Positions 1-9,619 are shown, counted from the stretch's first letter. The stretch is DNA of 64,000 nt from Chryseobacterium aquifrigidense (GCF_006716485.1 NZ_VFPD01000001.1:711806-775805); one strand, 5' to 3'. Made by a program: numbers and translations. The notes: a model not told the origin generated them from the sequence alone.

Positions 1-118
1 ACTGTTGATCTTATCCGAAATAACCATTGAGAATTTATAATGATACAAAATTGTTATCTTAAGAAGATCATTGTTAATCACAAATTTATATAGAGATTTA
101 GCTTAATCCGAGAAACAT

Positions 119-1543
119 ATGATGCGTATTTTTCTTTCTGTTTTACTTTTTGTTTTAGTTTCGTGCCATTCTCATACAAAGAAAGAGGCCGAAAAGAAAT
201 TTGACACCGGTTTGCTCAAACAAAATGAAAAGTTCAGACTAGGTGGAGAGTATGACTCGCTGATTAATCTTAATAAAAGATATTATAAACAGGCCGATCA
301 AATGAATTATGAAGACGGAAAGGCACTGTGTTATATCAATCTGGCAGAACTGAACATATCACTGGAAAATTTTCAAAAGTCGCAGATTCTTTTTGATAAT
401 GCAAAAGAGATTCTGGATGATTCTGAAGATAACTTACACAAAGCCAGGTTTTATAATGTTTATGGCCGCTTTAATATAGAGCTGCGAAGACTTGATAAAG
501 CTTTTCAATATAATAATGAAGCAATGAGTTTTATAAAGAAAAGTGATAATTCAGAGCTTAAAAACGATATCCTTTTCAGTATTTACTTAAGACAGGCTAT
601 TTATCTCATCCAAAAAAAAGAATACGAAAAAGCACTTGAATATTTCCATAAAGCAAAAAAATTAGATGATACCGGGCTTGCAGATTGTGCGATAAGTGAT
701 TATGTGTATATGCATAAAGATAAAGATTCAGCATATAAATACATAACGATAGCCTACAACAAAGCCAATATCGGTGGTAAGGAAGACGGAATAGCCCTCT
801 ATGCCAATACGATTATGGGAGAATATTTTCTAAATTATAAACAGTATGATAAAGCAGAAATAGCTCTTAATAAGGCTTTGAAAATCAATGAAAAAACAAA
901 GCGTATTTATGCTTATTATGCCAAGTATATTTATAATGATCTCAGAGTTTTATATGAACGTACCGGGGATAAAGAGAAGGCTTATCTTTATTTGAAAGCT
1001 TATACAGATGCTTTTTACAAAACAAATACATCTTTACTGGCTACCATTAATCAGGATATGGAGTCTTTTATTGCCGTAACTCAGAAGGATGCCAATCATC
1101 ATAAAAGTAAAATATACTGGATCGTTTCCCTGTCGTGTATAGGCCTTGTTCTGTTGGGGTTATATGCCTGGAGAATTATTATTGCCCTGAGGAAACGGAA
1201 AAAAATTCTTGCCATAGAAGCCGAGAATCTGAAAATAAGAATGAATGATAATAAGCAGGAAGAAATTATAGAGCTCGGTAAAAGGAATGATCCCGAATTT
1301 TTGAATCGTTTTAAAGAAACTTACCCAGAGTTTATTGCCCAGCTTCTAACAATTAGTCCCAATCTTGAAAATTCTGAACTGATTTTTTGCGCAATGCTTA
1401 AACTACATTTTACCTCTAAGGAGATAGCCAATTATACGATGGTTCAGCATAGGAGTATTCAGCAGAAAAAATACAGGATCAGGAAAAAATTGAATATTCC
1501 CGGAGAAACAGATATCTATCATTTCTTTGATACCTTAAAATAA
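119..1543 (+). CDS. TPR-repeat membrane lipoprotein with C-terminal HTH (putative transcriptional regulator)
   Basis: The 474-residue protein starts with a lipobox-like signal (LVSC, Cys16). A TPR-like helical region covers roughly residues 40-320, a single membrane segment about 331-352 (IYWIVSLSCIGLVLLGLYAW), then a basic linker. The C-terminal region (about 420-470, including TSKEIANYTMVQHRSIQQKKYRIRKKL) resembles a LuxR-type helix-turn-helix. This architecture is common in Bacteroidota as orphan TPR-HTH regulators, thought to sense signals with the periplasmic TPR part and bind DNA with the cytoplasmic end. A tandem ATG gives two possible starts three bases apart. It stands alone, followed by a hairpin. 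The target is unknown; the metalloprotease downstream is one candidate, by position only. Confidence 0.75.
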   Translation: MMRIFLSVLLFVLVSCHSHTKKEAEKKFDTGLLKQNEKFRLGGEYDSLINLNKRYYKQADQMNYEDGKALCYINLAELNISLENFQKSQILFDNAKEILDDSEDNLHKARFYNVYGRFNIELRRLDKAFQYNNEAMSFIKKSDNSELKNDILFSIYLRQAIYLIQKKEYEKALEYFHKAKKLDDTGLADCAISDYVYMHKDKDSAYKYITIAYNKANIGGKEDGIALYANTIMGEYFLNYKQYDKAEIALNKALKINEKTKRIYAYYAKYIYNDLRVLYERTGDKEKAYLYLKAYTDAFYKTNTSLLATINQDMESFIAVTQKDANHHKSKIYWIVSLSCIGLVLLGLYAWRIIIALRKRKKILAIEAENLKIRMNDNKQEEIIELGKRNDPEFLNRFKETYPEFIAQLLTISPNLENSELIFCAMLKLHFTSKEIANYTMVQHRSIQQKKYRIRKKLNIPGETDIYHFFDTLK

Positions 1544-1554
1544 TCCAAAAAAAA

Positions 1555-1581
1555 ACTGTCTGATTTATCAGGTCAGACAGT
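1555..1581 (+). terminator. Hairpin after the TPR-HTH gene
   Basis: A perfect 9-bp inverted repeat, ACTGTCTGA (1555-1563) and TCAGACAGT (1573-1581), begins 12 bases after the stop codon. It is preceded by an A-run but not followed by a clear T-run, so it is a plausible rather than canonical terminator. Confidence 0.5.
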
Positions 1582-2215
1582 ACTCGAAAATATTCTCTTT
1601 TCACCACTCGGTTTTTTTTAGTGGTCTCAGTGGTCAAATATGAAAATTTTAAACTGAAACAAGAAAAAACACTCTACTACATGGGTACTACATCATGTAT
1701 TTGTGGTTTTAAAACATTGGTAAACAGTGAGTTGTTTTCTTTGTGTGTTTTAAACAATTATTTATGAAAAAAGAGACCGCGATTCTAAATTGCTTCATTT
1801 TTTTAGTCCATATTTTTTATAATGTATCTTTTTGCATGTTATTTAAGTAGCATTTACGTATTATTTTCTCTCTGATTTTTAATTTATTTTTCATCTGTTT
1901 TTGAAGTTGAAATTTTTAATAATACTTATACGTTAAAACGGAATTATTTAAGATAAAATCCGGTAATAAATGTAATTGATTGATAATTAATCAATTGTGG
2001 ATGCTGCTGTATACATGTAGTAGCATTTATTTTTGTTTTTTATTCAGAATATACAAGCTTTGTGAAGTGATTTGTTGTGAATTTATCGCTATTGATTTCG
2101 TTTTGTTGAATTAATGATAATATTTATTTATAGTATAAATTAAAATTCTAAATGATCTCCTGGTAAAAAATGAGCAATATATGATCATAAAACCAAAGTA
2201 ATCTTAAATAAATTT
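1582..2215. other. AT-rich intergenic region before the metalloprotease
   Basis: About 630 bases without a credible ORF. It holds a short inverted repeat (ACCACT/AGTGGT near 1602-1624) and a TATTTTTG box at 2028-2035 that fits the Bacteroidota -7 consensus TAnnTTTG. That box may drive the downstream protease with a long leader of about 175 bases. No RNA gene or mobile element is recognisable. Confidence 0.3.
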
Positions 2216-5200
2216 ATGAAAAAAAGAATTTTATTCGTTTGTGCATTAGCATCTTGTTTTACGGTTTTTAATGCTCAGAGATGGGAAGCTGTCTCTCAGA
2301 AAACTTCACAGATAAGAGAAGGAGTAGAGGTACAGCATTCTTATAGGGTGGATCTGAAATCTCTTCGTGAAATGCTGAGAAATGCTGAAGAAACAGGGAA
2401 AGGTGCAACACCTGTTATTATTTCTCTACCTACTGTGGACGGAAAGATTGAAAAGTTTGCTGTTTATAGCAATCCTGTGCTAGATAAATCTCTGGCCGAT
2501 AAATATCAGCTGGGGTCTTATATGGGAGTAGGTGTGGATGATCCATCCAAGTATCTAAGATTCAGTACATCTCCCAATGATATGCAGTCTATGATCATTA
2601 AAAATGGTATATTCCAGTTTATAGAGCCAATAAGTGCTGATAAACAGACTTATGGAGTATTCTATAAAACAAAGAATGAAGGAGAGCATGGTTTTAAATG
2701 CGATACCGGAGAACGTGATTTTAAGGATATTAATAAATTGGTAGAGAATGGTAAAAAAATGCTTTCCGGAGTTGGCATTGCAAGCAGACCTACGAATACA
2801 AAATACAGAGATTTCAGAATGGCATTGTCCGTTACAGGAGAATACAGCCAATATCAGTTAACAGCAGCAGGAACTCCGGCCAATGCGACCGATGACGTAA
2901 AGAAAGGCGTAGTACTGGCTGCCATGAATAATACTATGACCCGTATAAATGGTGTTTTTGAGCGCGATTTCGGTGCTCACCTGACGGTTCAGAATCTTCC
3001 GGGTATCATCTATCTTGTTCCTGCAACAGATCCTTACTCTAATAATTTAAATCTTCAGCTGCAACAGACCCTTACCAACGTTGTTGGAAATGCCAACTAT
3101 GATATCGGCCATGTTCTTAATCAGAATGCTGAAAGAAGTGGAAATGCAGGAGGAATCGGAATTGTTTGCGTAGATCCGGCCACTAATACTGAAATAAAAA
3201 AGGGTTCCGCTTACACCCAGGGACCAGTTCCTGTAGGGGACGTTTTTGATTTTACGGCAGCACATGAAATGGGACATCAGCTTGGAGCTAATCATACATT
3301 TTCAAATACTTCTGTCACAGATGCCAATCAGGGAGCTAACGTAGAACCGGGAGGAGGTACTACTATTATGGGCTATGCCGGGATTACCTATGATAATGTG
3401 CAGGCTAACGCTGATGGATATTTCCATTATAAATCCATTGATCAGGTGTTAACTAATTTAGAAAATAAACTTAATTGCGGAGCCTCTCAAAATATAAACA
3501 ATAATACTGCACCGGCCATTAATCCACTGGTTGCTTATAATATTCCTAAAGGAACTGCTTATTATCTTGATGCTTCAGCCACTGATGCAGAGAATGATGC
3601 TGTAAACTATACCTGGGAACAGAATGACAGTACCGATGAGTTTTCTACCATCTCTGGTGATAGCGGATGGGGATACAATCCAAAAGGAGCATTAACAAGA
3701 TCTGTTCCTGGAACTCCAAACGGAAGACGGTATTTTCCAAAGTTAGCAAGTGTTATGAATGGAAATCTAACAGACAAACAAACATGGGAAACGGTATCTT
3801 ATATCCCCCGAACATTGAATTATGCTGTAACGGTAAGAGATCAAAATGCTCAGCGTCCTATGGTTTCAAGCTCAACAACGACAGTGACTGTAGGGAATGA
3901 CGGACCGTTCAAATTCAATGGGCTTACTTCATCTTCAGTATTGTATAATGATGCTGTAAACACCATCTATTGGGATGTTGCCAATACGAATGCTGCTCCT
4001 TATAATACAGCAAGTGTGAAAATTGATTATACTACAGATAATGGCACAACCTGGACAAATCTTGTTGCTGCAACCCCTAATACCGGAAGCTGTAGCACAC
4101 AAATGCCAGGAAATATAAACGGACCAGTAAAGCTGAGAGTATCAGCGGTGGGAAATATTTTTTATGCGGTATCTCCTGCTATTACTTTGGGTAGCGCGCC
4201 TACCTCTCCTACATCAGCACCTACAGGTATTTCTACAATAGATACTGAGATTTTCAAAACAACAGCAAGGGTATCTTGGAACAGTGTTCCTGGAGCTACA
4301 TACTCTGTTAACTACAGAAAAACAGGAACAGGAAACTGGTCTAATGCTGTGAGCCAGGCCAATTCTGTAGTGCTGAATAATTTAGAAGATGAAACCAATT
4401 ATGAAGTACAGGTAGCAGCTGTAGTTAACTCAGTTCCCGGAACTTTCTCTAATAATTATACATTTAAAACAAAAGGATTAAAGACAGGAATTGATTATTG
4501 TATATTAAATTCAGGTTCACCTTACTTAGGTTCAATTTTGAAAGTAGCAGTTGCCAATATTGATTATACAGATGCTACGGCAAGATCTTATAAAGATTTA
4601 AGTGAAGATCCGACTAAGATTGTCAATTTAACACAAGGTAATACCTATACAATTTCACCAAGAATAGGAAACTTACTGCAGGCTGGTATGCAGGTTAATC
4701 TATCCGTTTGGATTGATTACAACAGAAACGGAGTTTTCGAAGCAACAGAGAGAGTTGCCCAGACGTCGGGAGCATCTCCTGCCGGTAACGTTGGAATGGG
4801 GAATATTAACTTTACAGTTCCAGCTAATACCTATTCTGGGGATAAATTGTTAAGAATGAGGATTGTAGGTAAGTTTTCCAATACCGCACTGAATGATGTA
4901 TGTGGCGAACTGGCAAGTCAGGCAGGAGGTATTATGGATCTTCCGGTTAAAATTACAGCTGGCGCCCTTGCTGTAAGAGAATCTGCAGATACAAAATCAT
5001 CAGAAGTTTCCGTTTATCCTAACCCTGCAGATACATTTGTAGAAGTGAAAAACCTAAAAGGTAAAGGTGACTATAAAATTTACAGTGCAGATGGAAGACT
5101 AGTTCAGGAAGGTAAGATTGACGGAAAAATTAATGTTGCTTCTCTGATCAAGGGAATGTATGTAATAACAATAAAAGATGATAAAAATACTTATAATACC

Positions 5201-5218
5201 AAATTGATTAAGAAATAA
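2216..5218 (+). CDS. Secreted reprolysin-like zinc metalloprotease with Fn3, GEVED and T9SS sorting domains
   Basis: This 1000-residue exoprotease has a signal peptide (ending near FNAQ, residue 20) and a pro-region to about residue 200. The M12B-like catalytic domain carries the zinc motif HEMGHQLGANH (350-360) followed by a Met-turn-like IMGYAG. A fibronectin type III domain lies near 665-755 and a GEVED domain near 765-910 (WIDYNRNGVFE). The C-terminus has the type A T9SS sorting signal (YPNPADTFVEV... ending KLIKK). It should be exported by the Sec and type IX systems and degrade extracellular protein. It is monocistronic and closed by a strong terminator. The ATG follows a TAAATTT stretch typical of Flavobacteriia starts. 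Confidence 0.93.
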   Translation: MKKRILFVCALASCFTVFNAQRWEAVSQKTSQIREGVEVQHSYRVDLKSLREMLRNAEETGKGATPVIISLPTVDGKIEKFAVYSNPVLDKSLADKYQLGSYMGVGVDDPSKYLRFSTSPNDMQSMIIKNGIFQFIEPISADKQTYGVFYKTKNEGEHGFKCDTGERDFKDINKLVENGKKMLSGVGIASRPTNTKYRDFRMALSVTGEYSQYQLTAAGTPANATDDVKKGVVLAAMNNTMTRINGVFERDFGAHLTVQNLPGIIYLVPATDPYSNNLNLQLQQTLTNVVGNANYDIGHVLNQNAERSGNAGGIGIVCVDPATNTEIKKGSAYTQGPVPVGDVFDFTAAHEMGHQLGANHTFSNTSVTDANQGANVEPGGGTTIMGYAGITYDNVQANADGYFHYKSIDQVLTNLENKLNCGASQNINNNTAPAINPLVAYNIPKGTAYYLDASATDAENDAVNYTWEQNDSTDEFSTISGDSGWGYNPKGALTRSVPGTPNGRRYFPKLASVMNGNLTDKQTWETVSYIPRTLNYAVTVRDQNAQRPMVSSSTTTVTVGNDGPFKFNGLTSSSVLYNDAVNTIYWDVANTNAAPYNTASVKIDYTTDNGTTWTNLVAATPNTGSCSTQMPGNINGPVKLRVSAVGNIFYAVSPAITLGSAPTSPTSAPTGISTIDTEIFKTTARVSWNSVPGATYSVNYRKTGTGNWSNAVSQANSVVLNNLEDETNYEVQVAAVVNSVPGTFSNNYTFKTKGLKTGIDYCILNSGSPYLGSILKVAVANIDYTDATARSYKDLSEDPTKIVNLTQGNTYTISPRIGNLLQAGMQVNLSVWIDYNRNGVFEATERVAQTSGASPAGNVGMGNINFTVPANTYSGDKLLRMRIVGKFSNTALNDVCGELASQAGGIMDLPVKITAGALAVRESADTKSSEVSVYPNPADTFVEVKNLKGKGDYKIYSADGRLVQEGKIDGKINVASLIKGMYVITIKDDKNTYNTKLIKK

Positions 5219-5280
5219 CATAAATGAATCTCCGCACCCGGATCTAAAAGCGGAGAGAAAAAGAATTTATTAAACCTAAA

Positions 5281-5316
5281 AAGGCTGTCTCTGGTTGAGG
5301 CAGCCTTTTGTTTTTG
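5281..5316. terminator. Bidirectional intrinsic terminator
   Basis: AAGGCTGTCTC (5281-5291) pairs with GAGGCAGCCTT (5297-5307). T-rich sequence follows on the + strand and an A-run precedes it, giving a U-tract for the opposite strand. It separates the convergent metalloprotease and monooxygenase genes. Confidence 0.85.
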
Positions 5317-5317
5317 C

Positions 5318-6481
5318 TTATGAAGTCAGGTGGCCGTTGAAAAAATCAAGCATTGTGGCTAATGATTTGTCAGAATGCATCCGTTCTCCATTTTCAAGGG
5401 ATTCCTTTGTGGCAGCGGCAGCCCTCTTACGCATGGTATTTTCGTAGGCGGAAACAGCTTCCTGCAAAGTAGTATAACGTCTGTCTGTCAAATGCTCACT
5501 CAGTTCAAGGGCATCCAGCATTGCCATATTGGCACCTTCTCCGGCAAATGGCGGCATTACGTGCGCCGCATCCCCAATCAGTGTGAGATTGGGCTGAGTT
5601 TCCCAGGTTTGATCTAAGGGCATAGAGTAAATCAGACGTGGGATAAAAGGAGTCATTGCACTTTCAAACAATTCTTCCCAGATAGACGCCCATTCGGAGT
5701 ATTCTTTTTTGAACCATTTCAGCATCTGTGCTCGATCAGAAAAATCAAGACCGCTGGAGGAAGGCCAGTTTTCATCGGCTTTAAAACTCGCATAAAATCC
5801 AAGATCACCATTGCCTTTCTGTCCCAGTAAAATATTTTGAAAATTTCCGAATGCCATTATTTTTCCACCTTTGATCAAAGCATCGATTTGAGGAGCATTT
5901 TCTTTTGAAACATTTCCTTCCAGCATAATGATTCCGGAGTAAACAGGTGTATTAGTATGGAGATAAGGACGGATTTTAGAGTTGGCGCCATCTGAAGCAA
6001 TGACCATATCAGCGTACACAGACCTCCCGTTTTTAAAATGCAGCAGCCAGCCTTCATTCTGACGTTCCATAGAAAGAAAATGACTGTCCCAGACTACTGT
6101 TTCAGGAAATAGAGATTCCAGAAGCATGTTTCTTAATGGGCCACGGTCTATTTCAGGGCGGAAATGTTCATGTCCAAAATCCTCTTCAGGTTTTGTCTCA
6201 TGATCATTAAAAAATATTTCTGCCTTTTCATTCATGATCAGTGTTCTGTCTGCACCCGGACGGAAGGCTTGTTTAAACTCCTCCAGAAGTTCTGCCTTGC
6301 GTATAGCAGCCAAACCTGAATCTTCATGCATGTCTAGAGGAGAACCCTGTACACGTGCATCTTTATTAAAGTCTCTTTCATATACTTTTACATCTGCACC
6401 TTTCAATTGTAAAAGTCTTGCCAGTGTAAGCCCTGCCGGGCCGCCACCAACGATTGCTATTGATTTATTGTCTATCAGCAT
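5318..6481 (-). CDS. FAD-dependent monooxygenase, TetX-type
   Basis: 387 residues, the same length as TetX (388). It has an N-terminal FAD-binding GGGPAG (12-17), a YERD after the second beta strand, and the GD motif IGDAAHVMPPFAGEGAN (302-318) that closes the flavin site in PHBH-fold hydroxylases. Overall it reads as a TetX-family enzyme. By eye, however, the residues TetX uses for tetracycline (Gln192, His234, Gly236) are not kept: the equivalent of LHFGISF is LGFYASF here. The substrate is therefore unknown. It sits 27 bases downstream of the AraC gene on the same strand and is probably cotranscribed with it. Confidence 0.85.
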   Translation of the reverse strand: MLIDNKSIAIVGGGPAGLTLARLLQLKGADVKVYERDFNKDARVQGSPLDMHEDSGLAAIRKAELLEEFKQAFRPGADRTLIMNEKAEIFFNDHETKPEEDFGHEHFRPEIDRGPLRNMLLESLFPETVVWDSHFLSMERQNEGWLLHFKNGRSVYADMVIASDGANSKIRPYLHTNTPVYSGIIMLEGNVSKENAPQIDALIKGGKIMAFGNFQNILLGQKGNGDLGFYASFKADENWPSSSGLDFSDRAQMLKWFKKEYSEWASIWEELFESAMTPFIPRLIYSMPLDQTWETQPNLTLIGDAAHVMPPFAGEGANMAMLDALELSEHLTDRRYTTLQEAVSAYENTMRKRAAAATKESLENGERMHSDKSLATMLDFFNGHLTS

Positions 6482-6508
6482 TGTTAATTTAAATTTTACA
6501 ATGCAAAT

Positions 6509-7264
6509 TTATCTTCCTTTTAACACGGATAATAGTACAAATCGGTCGTTTTTATTTTTAGATAATTCCCTGGGGGCAACGCCGGAGAATTTTTTTACTT
6601 CTTTGATGAAATGGTTCTGATCTGTATAATTGAGTTCCGGGAAAAGTCTTCCCTGGGCAATATGTTCCAATGATGCCCTGAAACGCAAAATGGTAGCGTA
6701 GGCTTTTAATGACAACCCAAGCTGTCTGGTAAAGTACCGGTTGATCTGTCTGCTGCTCCAGCCTGTTTTTTCAGAAAGTTCCTGTACGCTCATTTCTCCT
6801 TTTGAAGCATAAACCAGTTCAAAAAGTTTAATTTTTCTTTCATCTATTTTTTGAGGAAGCAGTTCTTTTATTTTTTGAGTTGCTTTCGTACAGCAGTGGC
6901 TGAAATCATTGATATCGTCAGCTTTAAAATTCCAGAAATCAGGAGAAAGCTCCTTTCCTATATTCAATAAATCGGCGATGGAGGTATTTAAAATATATTC
7001 AACAGCAAGAGGTTTGAAGCTTACAACAAAAGCAGTCATATGCGGAGCGATAAATCTTTGTTCAGGATAGGTTTCCAGCCCGAGAAGGGTAATATGAAAA
7101 GGCTCTGAAGCCGAATACGAGAAGAATAAGTCGATTCTTCCATCCGGAATGATCACCACTTCTTTAGCTTCATCCGAAAGGTTTTGAAAAGTGCCCAGAT
7201 TTTCAACAAAATCCGCGATCTGCTTATCAGGTTCGATGAAATGGTAAGTGAAATCAGTATCCAT
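6509..7264 (-). CDS. AraC-family transcriptional regulator
   Basis: 251 residues. The N-terminal half resembles the DUF6597-type sensor domain seen in Bacteroidota AraC proteins. The C-terminal HTH_18 region shows VQELSEKTGWSSRQINRYF followed by the second helix pair ending with DQNHFIKEVKKFSGVAP. It lies immediately upstream of the flavin monooxygenase in the same direction, so it likely controls that gene and itself. A TAATTTTG box at 7298-7305 on the minus strand is a possible -7 element. Confidence 0.88.
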   Translation of the reverse strand: MDTDFTYHFIEPDKQIADFVENLGTFQNLSDEAKEVVIIPDGRIDLFFSYSASEPFHITLLGLETYPEQRFIAPHMTAFVVSFKPLAVEYILNTSIADLLNIGKELSPDFWNFKADDINDFSHCCTKATQKIKELLPQKIDERKIKLFELVYASKGEMSVQELSEKTGWSSRQINRYFTRQLGLSLKAYATILRFRASLEHIAQGRLFPELNYTDQNHFIKEVKKFSGVAPRELSKNKNDRFVLLSVLKGR

Positions 7265-7404
7265 CTTAATATTATAATTTTTTAAAGAAGAAAATTACAA
7301 AATTACCGCTGATCTATTAAAAAAGTATATGGTTTATTTTAGTGTATAAAGACTATTTTTGTTTGAGCAGATGTAAAAAGTAAATATGCTGCAGCTTCTA
7401 TTTT

Positions 7405-7986
7405 ATGAACAAATCATCACTTAATACCTACTTTCATTCTTTATTCAGTATCAAACCTGAAGTGGTTGAAAAAATTACAGAAAAATTTTGCCATTTTGAG
7501 TTAAAAGCGAATACTGTTTTGCTGGATCAAGATACCATCAGTACCAAAACCTATTTTCTGGAAAAAGGGTATGTGCGATCCTATATTCTGAATGAAGATA
7601 ATGAGGAGATTACCACCAATATTTATACGGCTCCCTGCTTCGTTAATGATTTTTTGTCCTTTTTCAGACAACAGCCTACCAAAGAAATATACCAGACAAT
7701 CACCGAATGTGTTTTTTGGGAGACAGGATTGGAAAATGTACAGCATAATTTCCATAATATCCCTGAATTCAGAGAGTTCAGCAGGCTTCTTTTTGTTCTT
7801 AATTACTATAATATTCATGATCGTCTGATCGAAATGGCTAGCCAGAAGGCTTCCACAAGATATTGTAACCTGATGAAGAAAGATCCTGATATTTTTCAAC
7901 ATGTCCCTTTGAAGGTGATTGCTTCTTACCTTGGGATTAAAGACAGCTCCCTGAGCCGTATCAGAAGGGATATTCACAAAATGTGA
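7405..7986 (+). CDS. Crp/Fnr-family transcriptional regulator
   Basis: 193 residues with an N-terminal cyclic-nucleotide-binding-like beta-roll (about 25-115) and a C-terminal winged-helix region in which KVIASYLGIKDSSLSRIRRDI (about 172-192) is the recognition helix. No Fnr-type cysteine cluster is visible, so it is not an oxygen sensor of that kind. A TATTTTTG box at 7354-7361 is a plausible promoter element. The ketopantoate-reductase-like gene starts 64 bases downstream on the same strand and is the likely target or operon partner. Confidence 0.85.
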   Translation: MNKSSLNTYFHSLFSIKPEVVEKITEKFCHFELKANTVLLDQDTISTKTYFLEKGYVRSYILNEDNEEITTNIYTAPCFVNDFLSFFRQQPTKEIYQTITECVFWETGLENVQHNFHNIPEFREFSRLLFVLNYYNIHDRLIEMASQKASTRYCNLMKKDPDIFQHVPLKVIASYLGIKDSSLSRIRRDIHKM

Positions 7987-8050
7987 TTTCTTTTCATTTG
8001 TCAAGTGATATTTTACAGTGCATCACTGATCTTTGCTTAAAAATAATTTC

Positions 8051-8986
8051 ATGAACAAAAAACATATTGTTGTAGTAGGATTGGGTGGTGTAGGCGGTTA
8101 TTTCGGTTTTAAAATCAATCAAACCAATGAAACTACAGGAAAATATACTGTTTCTTTTGTAGCGCGCGGAGAAACTTATGATAAAGTAAAAGAAAACGGA
8201 TTGACTTTGTTATCTCCCGAGCATTCCAATTCACAGAGCCATCCTGATGATATAGTTCAGAATATCAGTGAGATCAAAAATCCAGATCTGGTTTTGATTT
8301 GTGTAAAAGAATATGATCTTGAAAATGTCTGTCAACAATTACTGCCGGTTATTAATAAAGATACCGTCCTTCTTCCGATGATGAACGGAGCGGATATCTA
8401 TGACAGAATCCGTACAATAATTCCTGATCATACCATTCTTCCAACCTGTATCTACGTGGCTTCCCATATCAAAGAAAAAGGAGTAGTGGAACATAAAGGA
8501 AAAGCCGGAAAAATGATTGTGGGAAGAGATCCTGAACATTTTTCTGCACCTGTGGAATGGATTATAGAGCTATTGAGTGAAAGTAAAATCGATTTTGATT
8601 TTAAAGATGATTCATTATCAGATATCTGGACGAAATTTATTTTCATTGCCAGTTTCGGATTGGTAACAGCTAAGCACAATTCATCTATTGGAACTGTGTG
8701 CAAAGATGAGCAACAGAAGGAAGAAGCGATTGAAATTATGAAAGAAATCAAACAGATCGCAGATAAAAAAGGCATCTATCTTCAGGAAGATATCATTGAT
8801 AAAACATTCGATAAAGCTTCTACATTTCCTTTTGAAACCCCAACTTCCTTACAGCTTGATATCCATTCAGGAAAAAAAAGTAACGAACTGGAATTATTTG
8901 CAGGTGCTGTATTGAAATATGGTTCTGAAACAGGTATAGAAACTCCTTTCACTCAGAAAATCTATACTGAGATTAAGGCAAAATAA
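8051..8986 (+). CDS. Ketopantoate reductase family protein (PanE/ApbA-like)
   Basis: An open frame exists from a TTG at 8033, but the ATG at 8051 (MNKKHIVVVG) is the better start because it puts the Rossmann motif GLGGVGGYFG at the usual N-terminal position (about residues 10-19). That gives 311 residues, normal for the family. The C-terminal helical domain contains the family-typical LELFAGAVLKYG and a preceding SLQLDIHSGKKSNELE segment, equivalent to the substrate-binding SM..D...g..tEid of PanE. It may reduce 2-ketopantoate for CoA synthesis or act on a related 2-keto acid. Its pairing with a Crp regulator suggests an accessory role. Confidence 0.82.
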   Translation: MNKKHIVVVGLGGVGGYFGFKINQTNETTGKYTVSFVARGETYDKVKENGLTLLSPEHSNSQSHPDDIVQNISEIKNPDLVLICVKEYDLENVCQQLLPVINKDTVLLPMMNGADIYDRIRTIIPDHTILPTCIYVASHIKEKGVVEHKGKAGKMIVGRDPEHFSAPVEWIIELLSESKIDFDFKDDSLSDIWTKFIFIASFGLVTAKHNSSIGTVCKDEQQKEEAIEIMKEIKQIADKKGIYLQEDIIDKTFDKASTFPFETPTSLQLDIHSGKKSNELELFAGAVLKYGSETGIETPFTQKIYTEIKAK

Positions 8987-8988
8987 AT

Positions 8989-9048
8989 TTTGGCTAAAGC
9001 TGAAAGAAAAGAAAATATAAGAAGGCGGGTTAAAACCCGCCTCTATTG
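8989..9048 (+). repeat. Dispersed palindromic repeat, copy A
   Basis: The core is a 9-bp hairpin AGGCGGGTT (9023-9031) / AACCCGCCT (9034-9042), preceded by TTGGCTAAAGC and followed by CTATTG. The same two-part pattern occurs in reverse orientation at 31654-31714. It lies just after the PanE-like gene and may also terminate transcription. Confidence 0.7.
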
Positions 9049-9125
9049 AAAATTAAATATAAAAGATAGAAATTTTTAGTCGTTTTCCTGCTTTATATCG
9101 TTAATCAGACTACTCAATCGGGTAC

Positions 9126-9476
9126 TTAGGCACTGTGCATGAACTTTTGCCGGTTCAATAGTACTTCTTCAGTTTCCCTGTGATCAGGATCATCCACACA
9201 GCAGTCTACAGGGCACACGGCCTTGCATTGGGGCTCTTCATGAAAGCCTTTACATTCCGTACATTTTCCGGATACAATATAATACACTTCATCTGAGACA
9301 GCCGGATGATAAGCATCGGCATCATCTTCCGTACCATCAGGAAATATTGTTGGTCCTGAAAGTTTTGTTTTGTCTTTCCAGCGCCAGTCGATAGCACCTT
9401 CGTAAATGGCTGAGTTGGGGCATTCAGGTTCGCAGGCTCCACAGTTGATACAGGCATCTGTTATTTTTATAGCCAT
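9126..9476 (-). CDS. 2[4Fe-4S] ferredoxin
   Basis: 116 residues with two cluster motifs: CINCGACEPECP (Cys9, 12, 15, 19) and a second C-x2-C-x8-C-x3-CP set (CTECKGFHEEPQCKAVCP). The longer spacing in the second motif is typical of Alvin-type bacterial ferredoxins. It is a small soluble electron carrier. It is the last gene on the minus strand after the redox operon, but a terminator-like hairpin at 9504-9540 stands between it and the 2Fe-2S ferredoxin, so it may be expressed by readthrough or separately. Confidence 0.92.
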   Translation of the reverse strand: MAIKITDACINCGACEPECPNSAIYEGAIDWRWKDKTKLSGPTIFPDGTEDDADAYHPAVSDEVYYIVSGKCTECKGFHEEPQCKAVCPVDCCVDDPDHRETEEVLLNRQKFMHSA

Positions 9477-9498
9477 ATTGTTTGAATTTAAAGGGTTT

Positions 9499-9540
9499 AA
9501 AAAAGGGATTTCTTCAACGGTAAACGATTGGGAAATCCCT
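9499..9540 (-). terminator. Intrinsic terminator or attenuator before the 4Fe-4S ferredoxin
   Basis: AGGGATTTC (9504-9512) pairs with GAAATCCCT (9532-9540). Read on the minus strand, the stem is followed by a six-base U-run (9504-9499). It ends only 22 bases before the ferredoxin start codon. Confidence 0.65.
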
Positions 9541-9619
9541 GCTAAACTTAATTACAGCAGTTCAACACTGTTCCTTGAAAATAAGCAGCATAAAGTGTGC
9601 TATTTTTTATTTTAAATCA

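Noticed and set aside
5318..6481. Calling the monooxygenase a tetracycline-resistance gene
   Set aside because: Length and flavin motifs fit TetX, but the tetracycline-contact positions appear replaced, so resistance cannot be claimed.
8033..8050. TTG-initiated N-terminal extension of the PanE-like gene
   Set aside because: It would push the Rossmann motif away from the N-terminus; ATG 8051 fits the family better.
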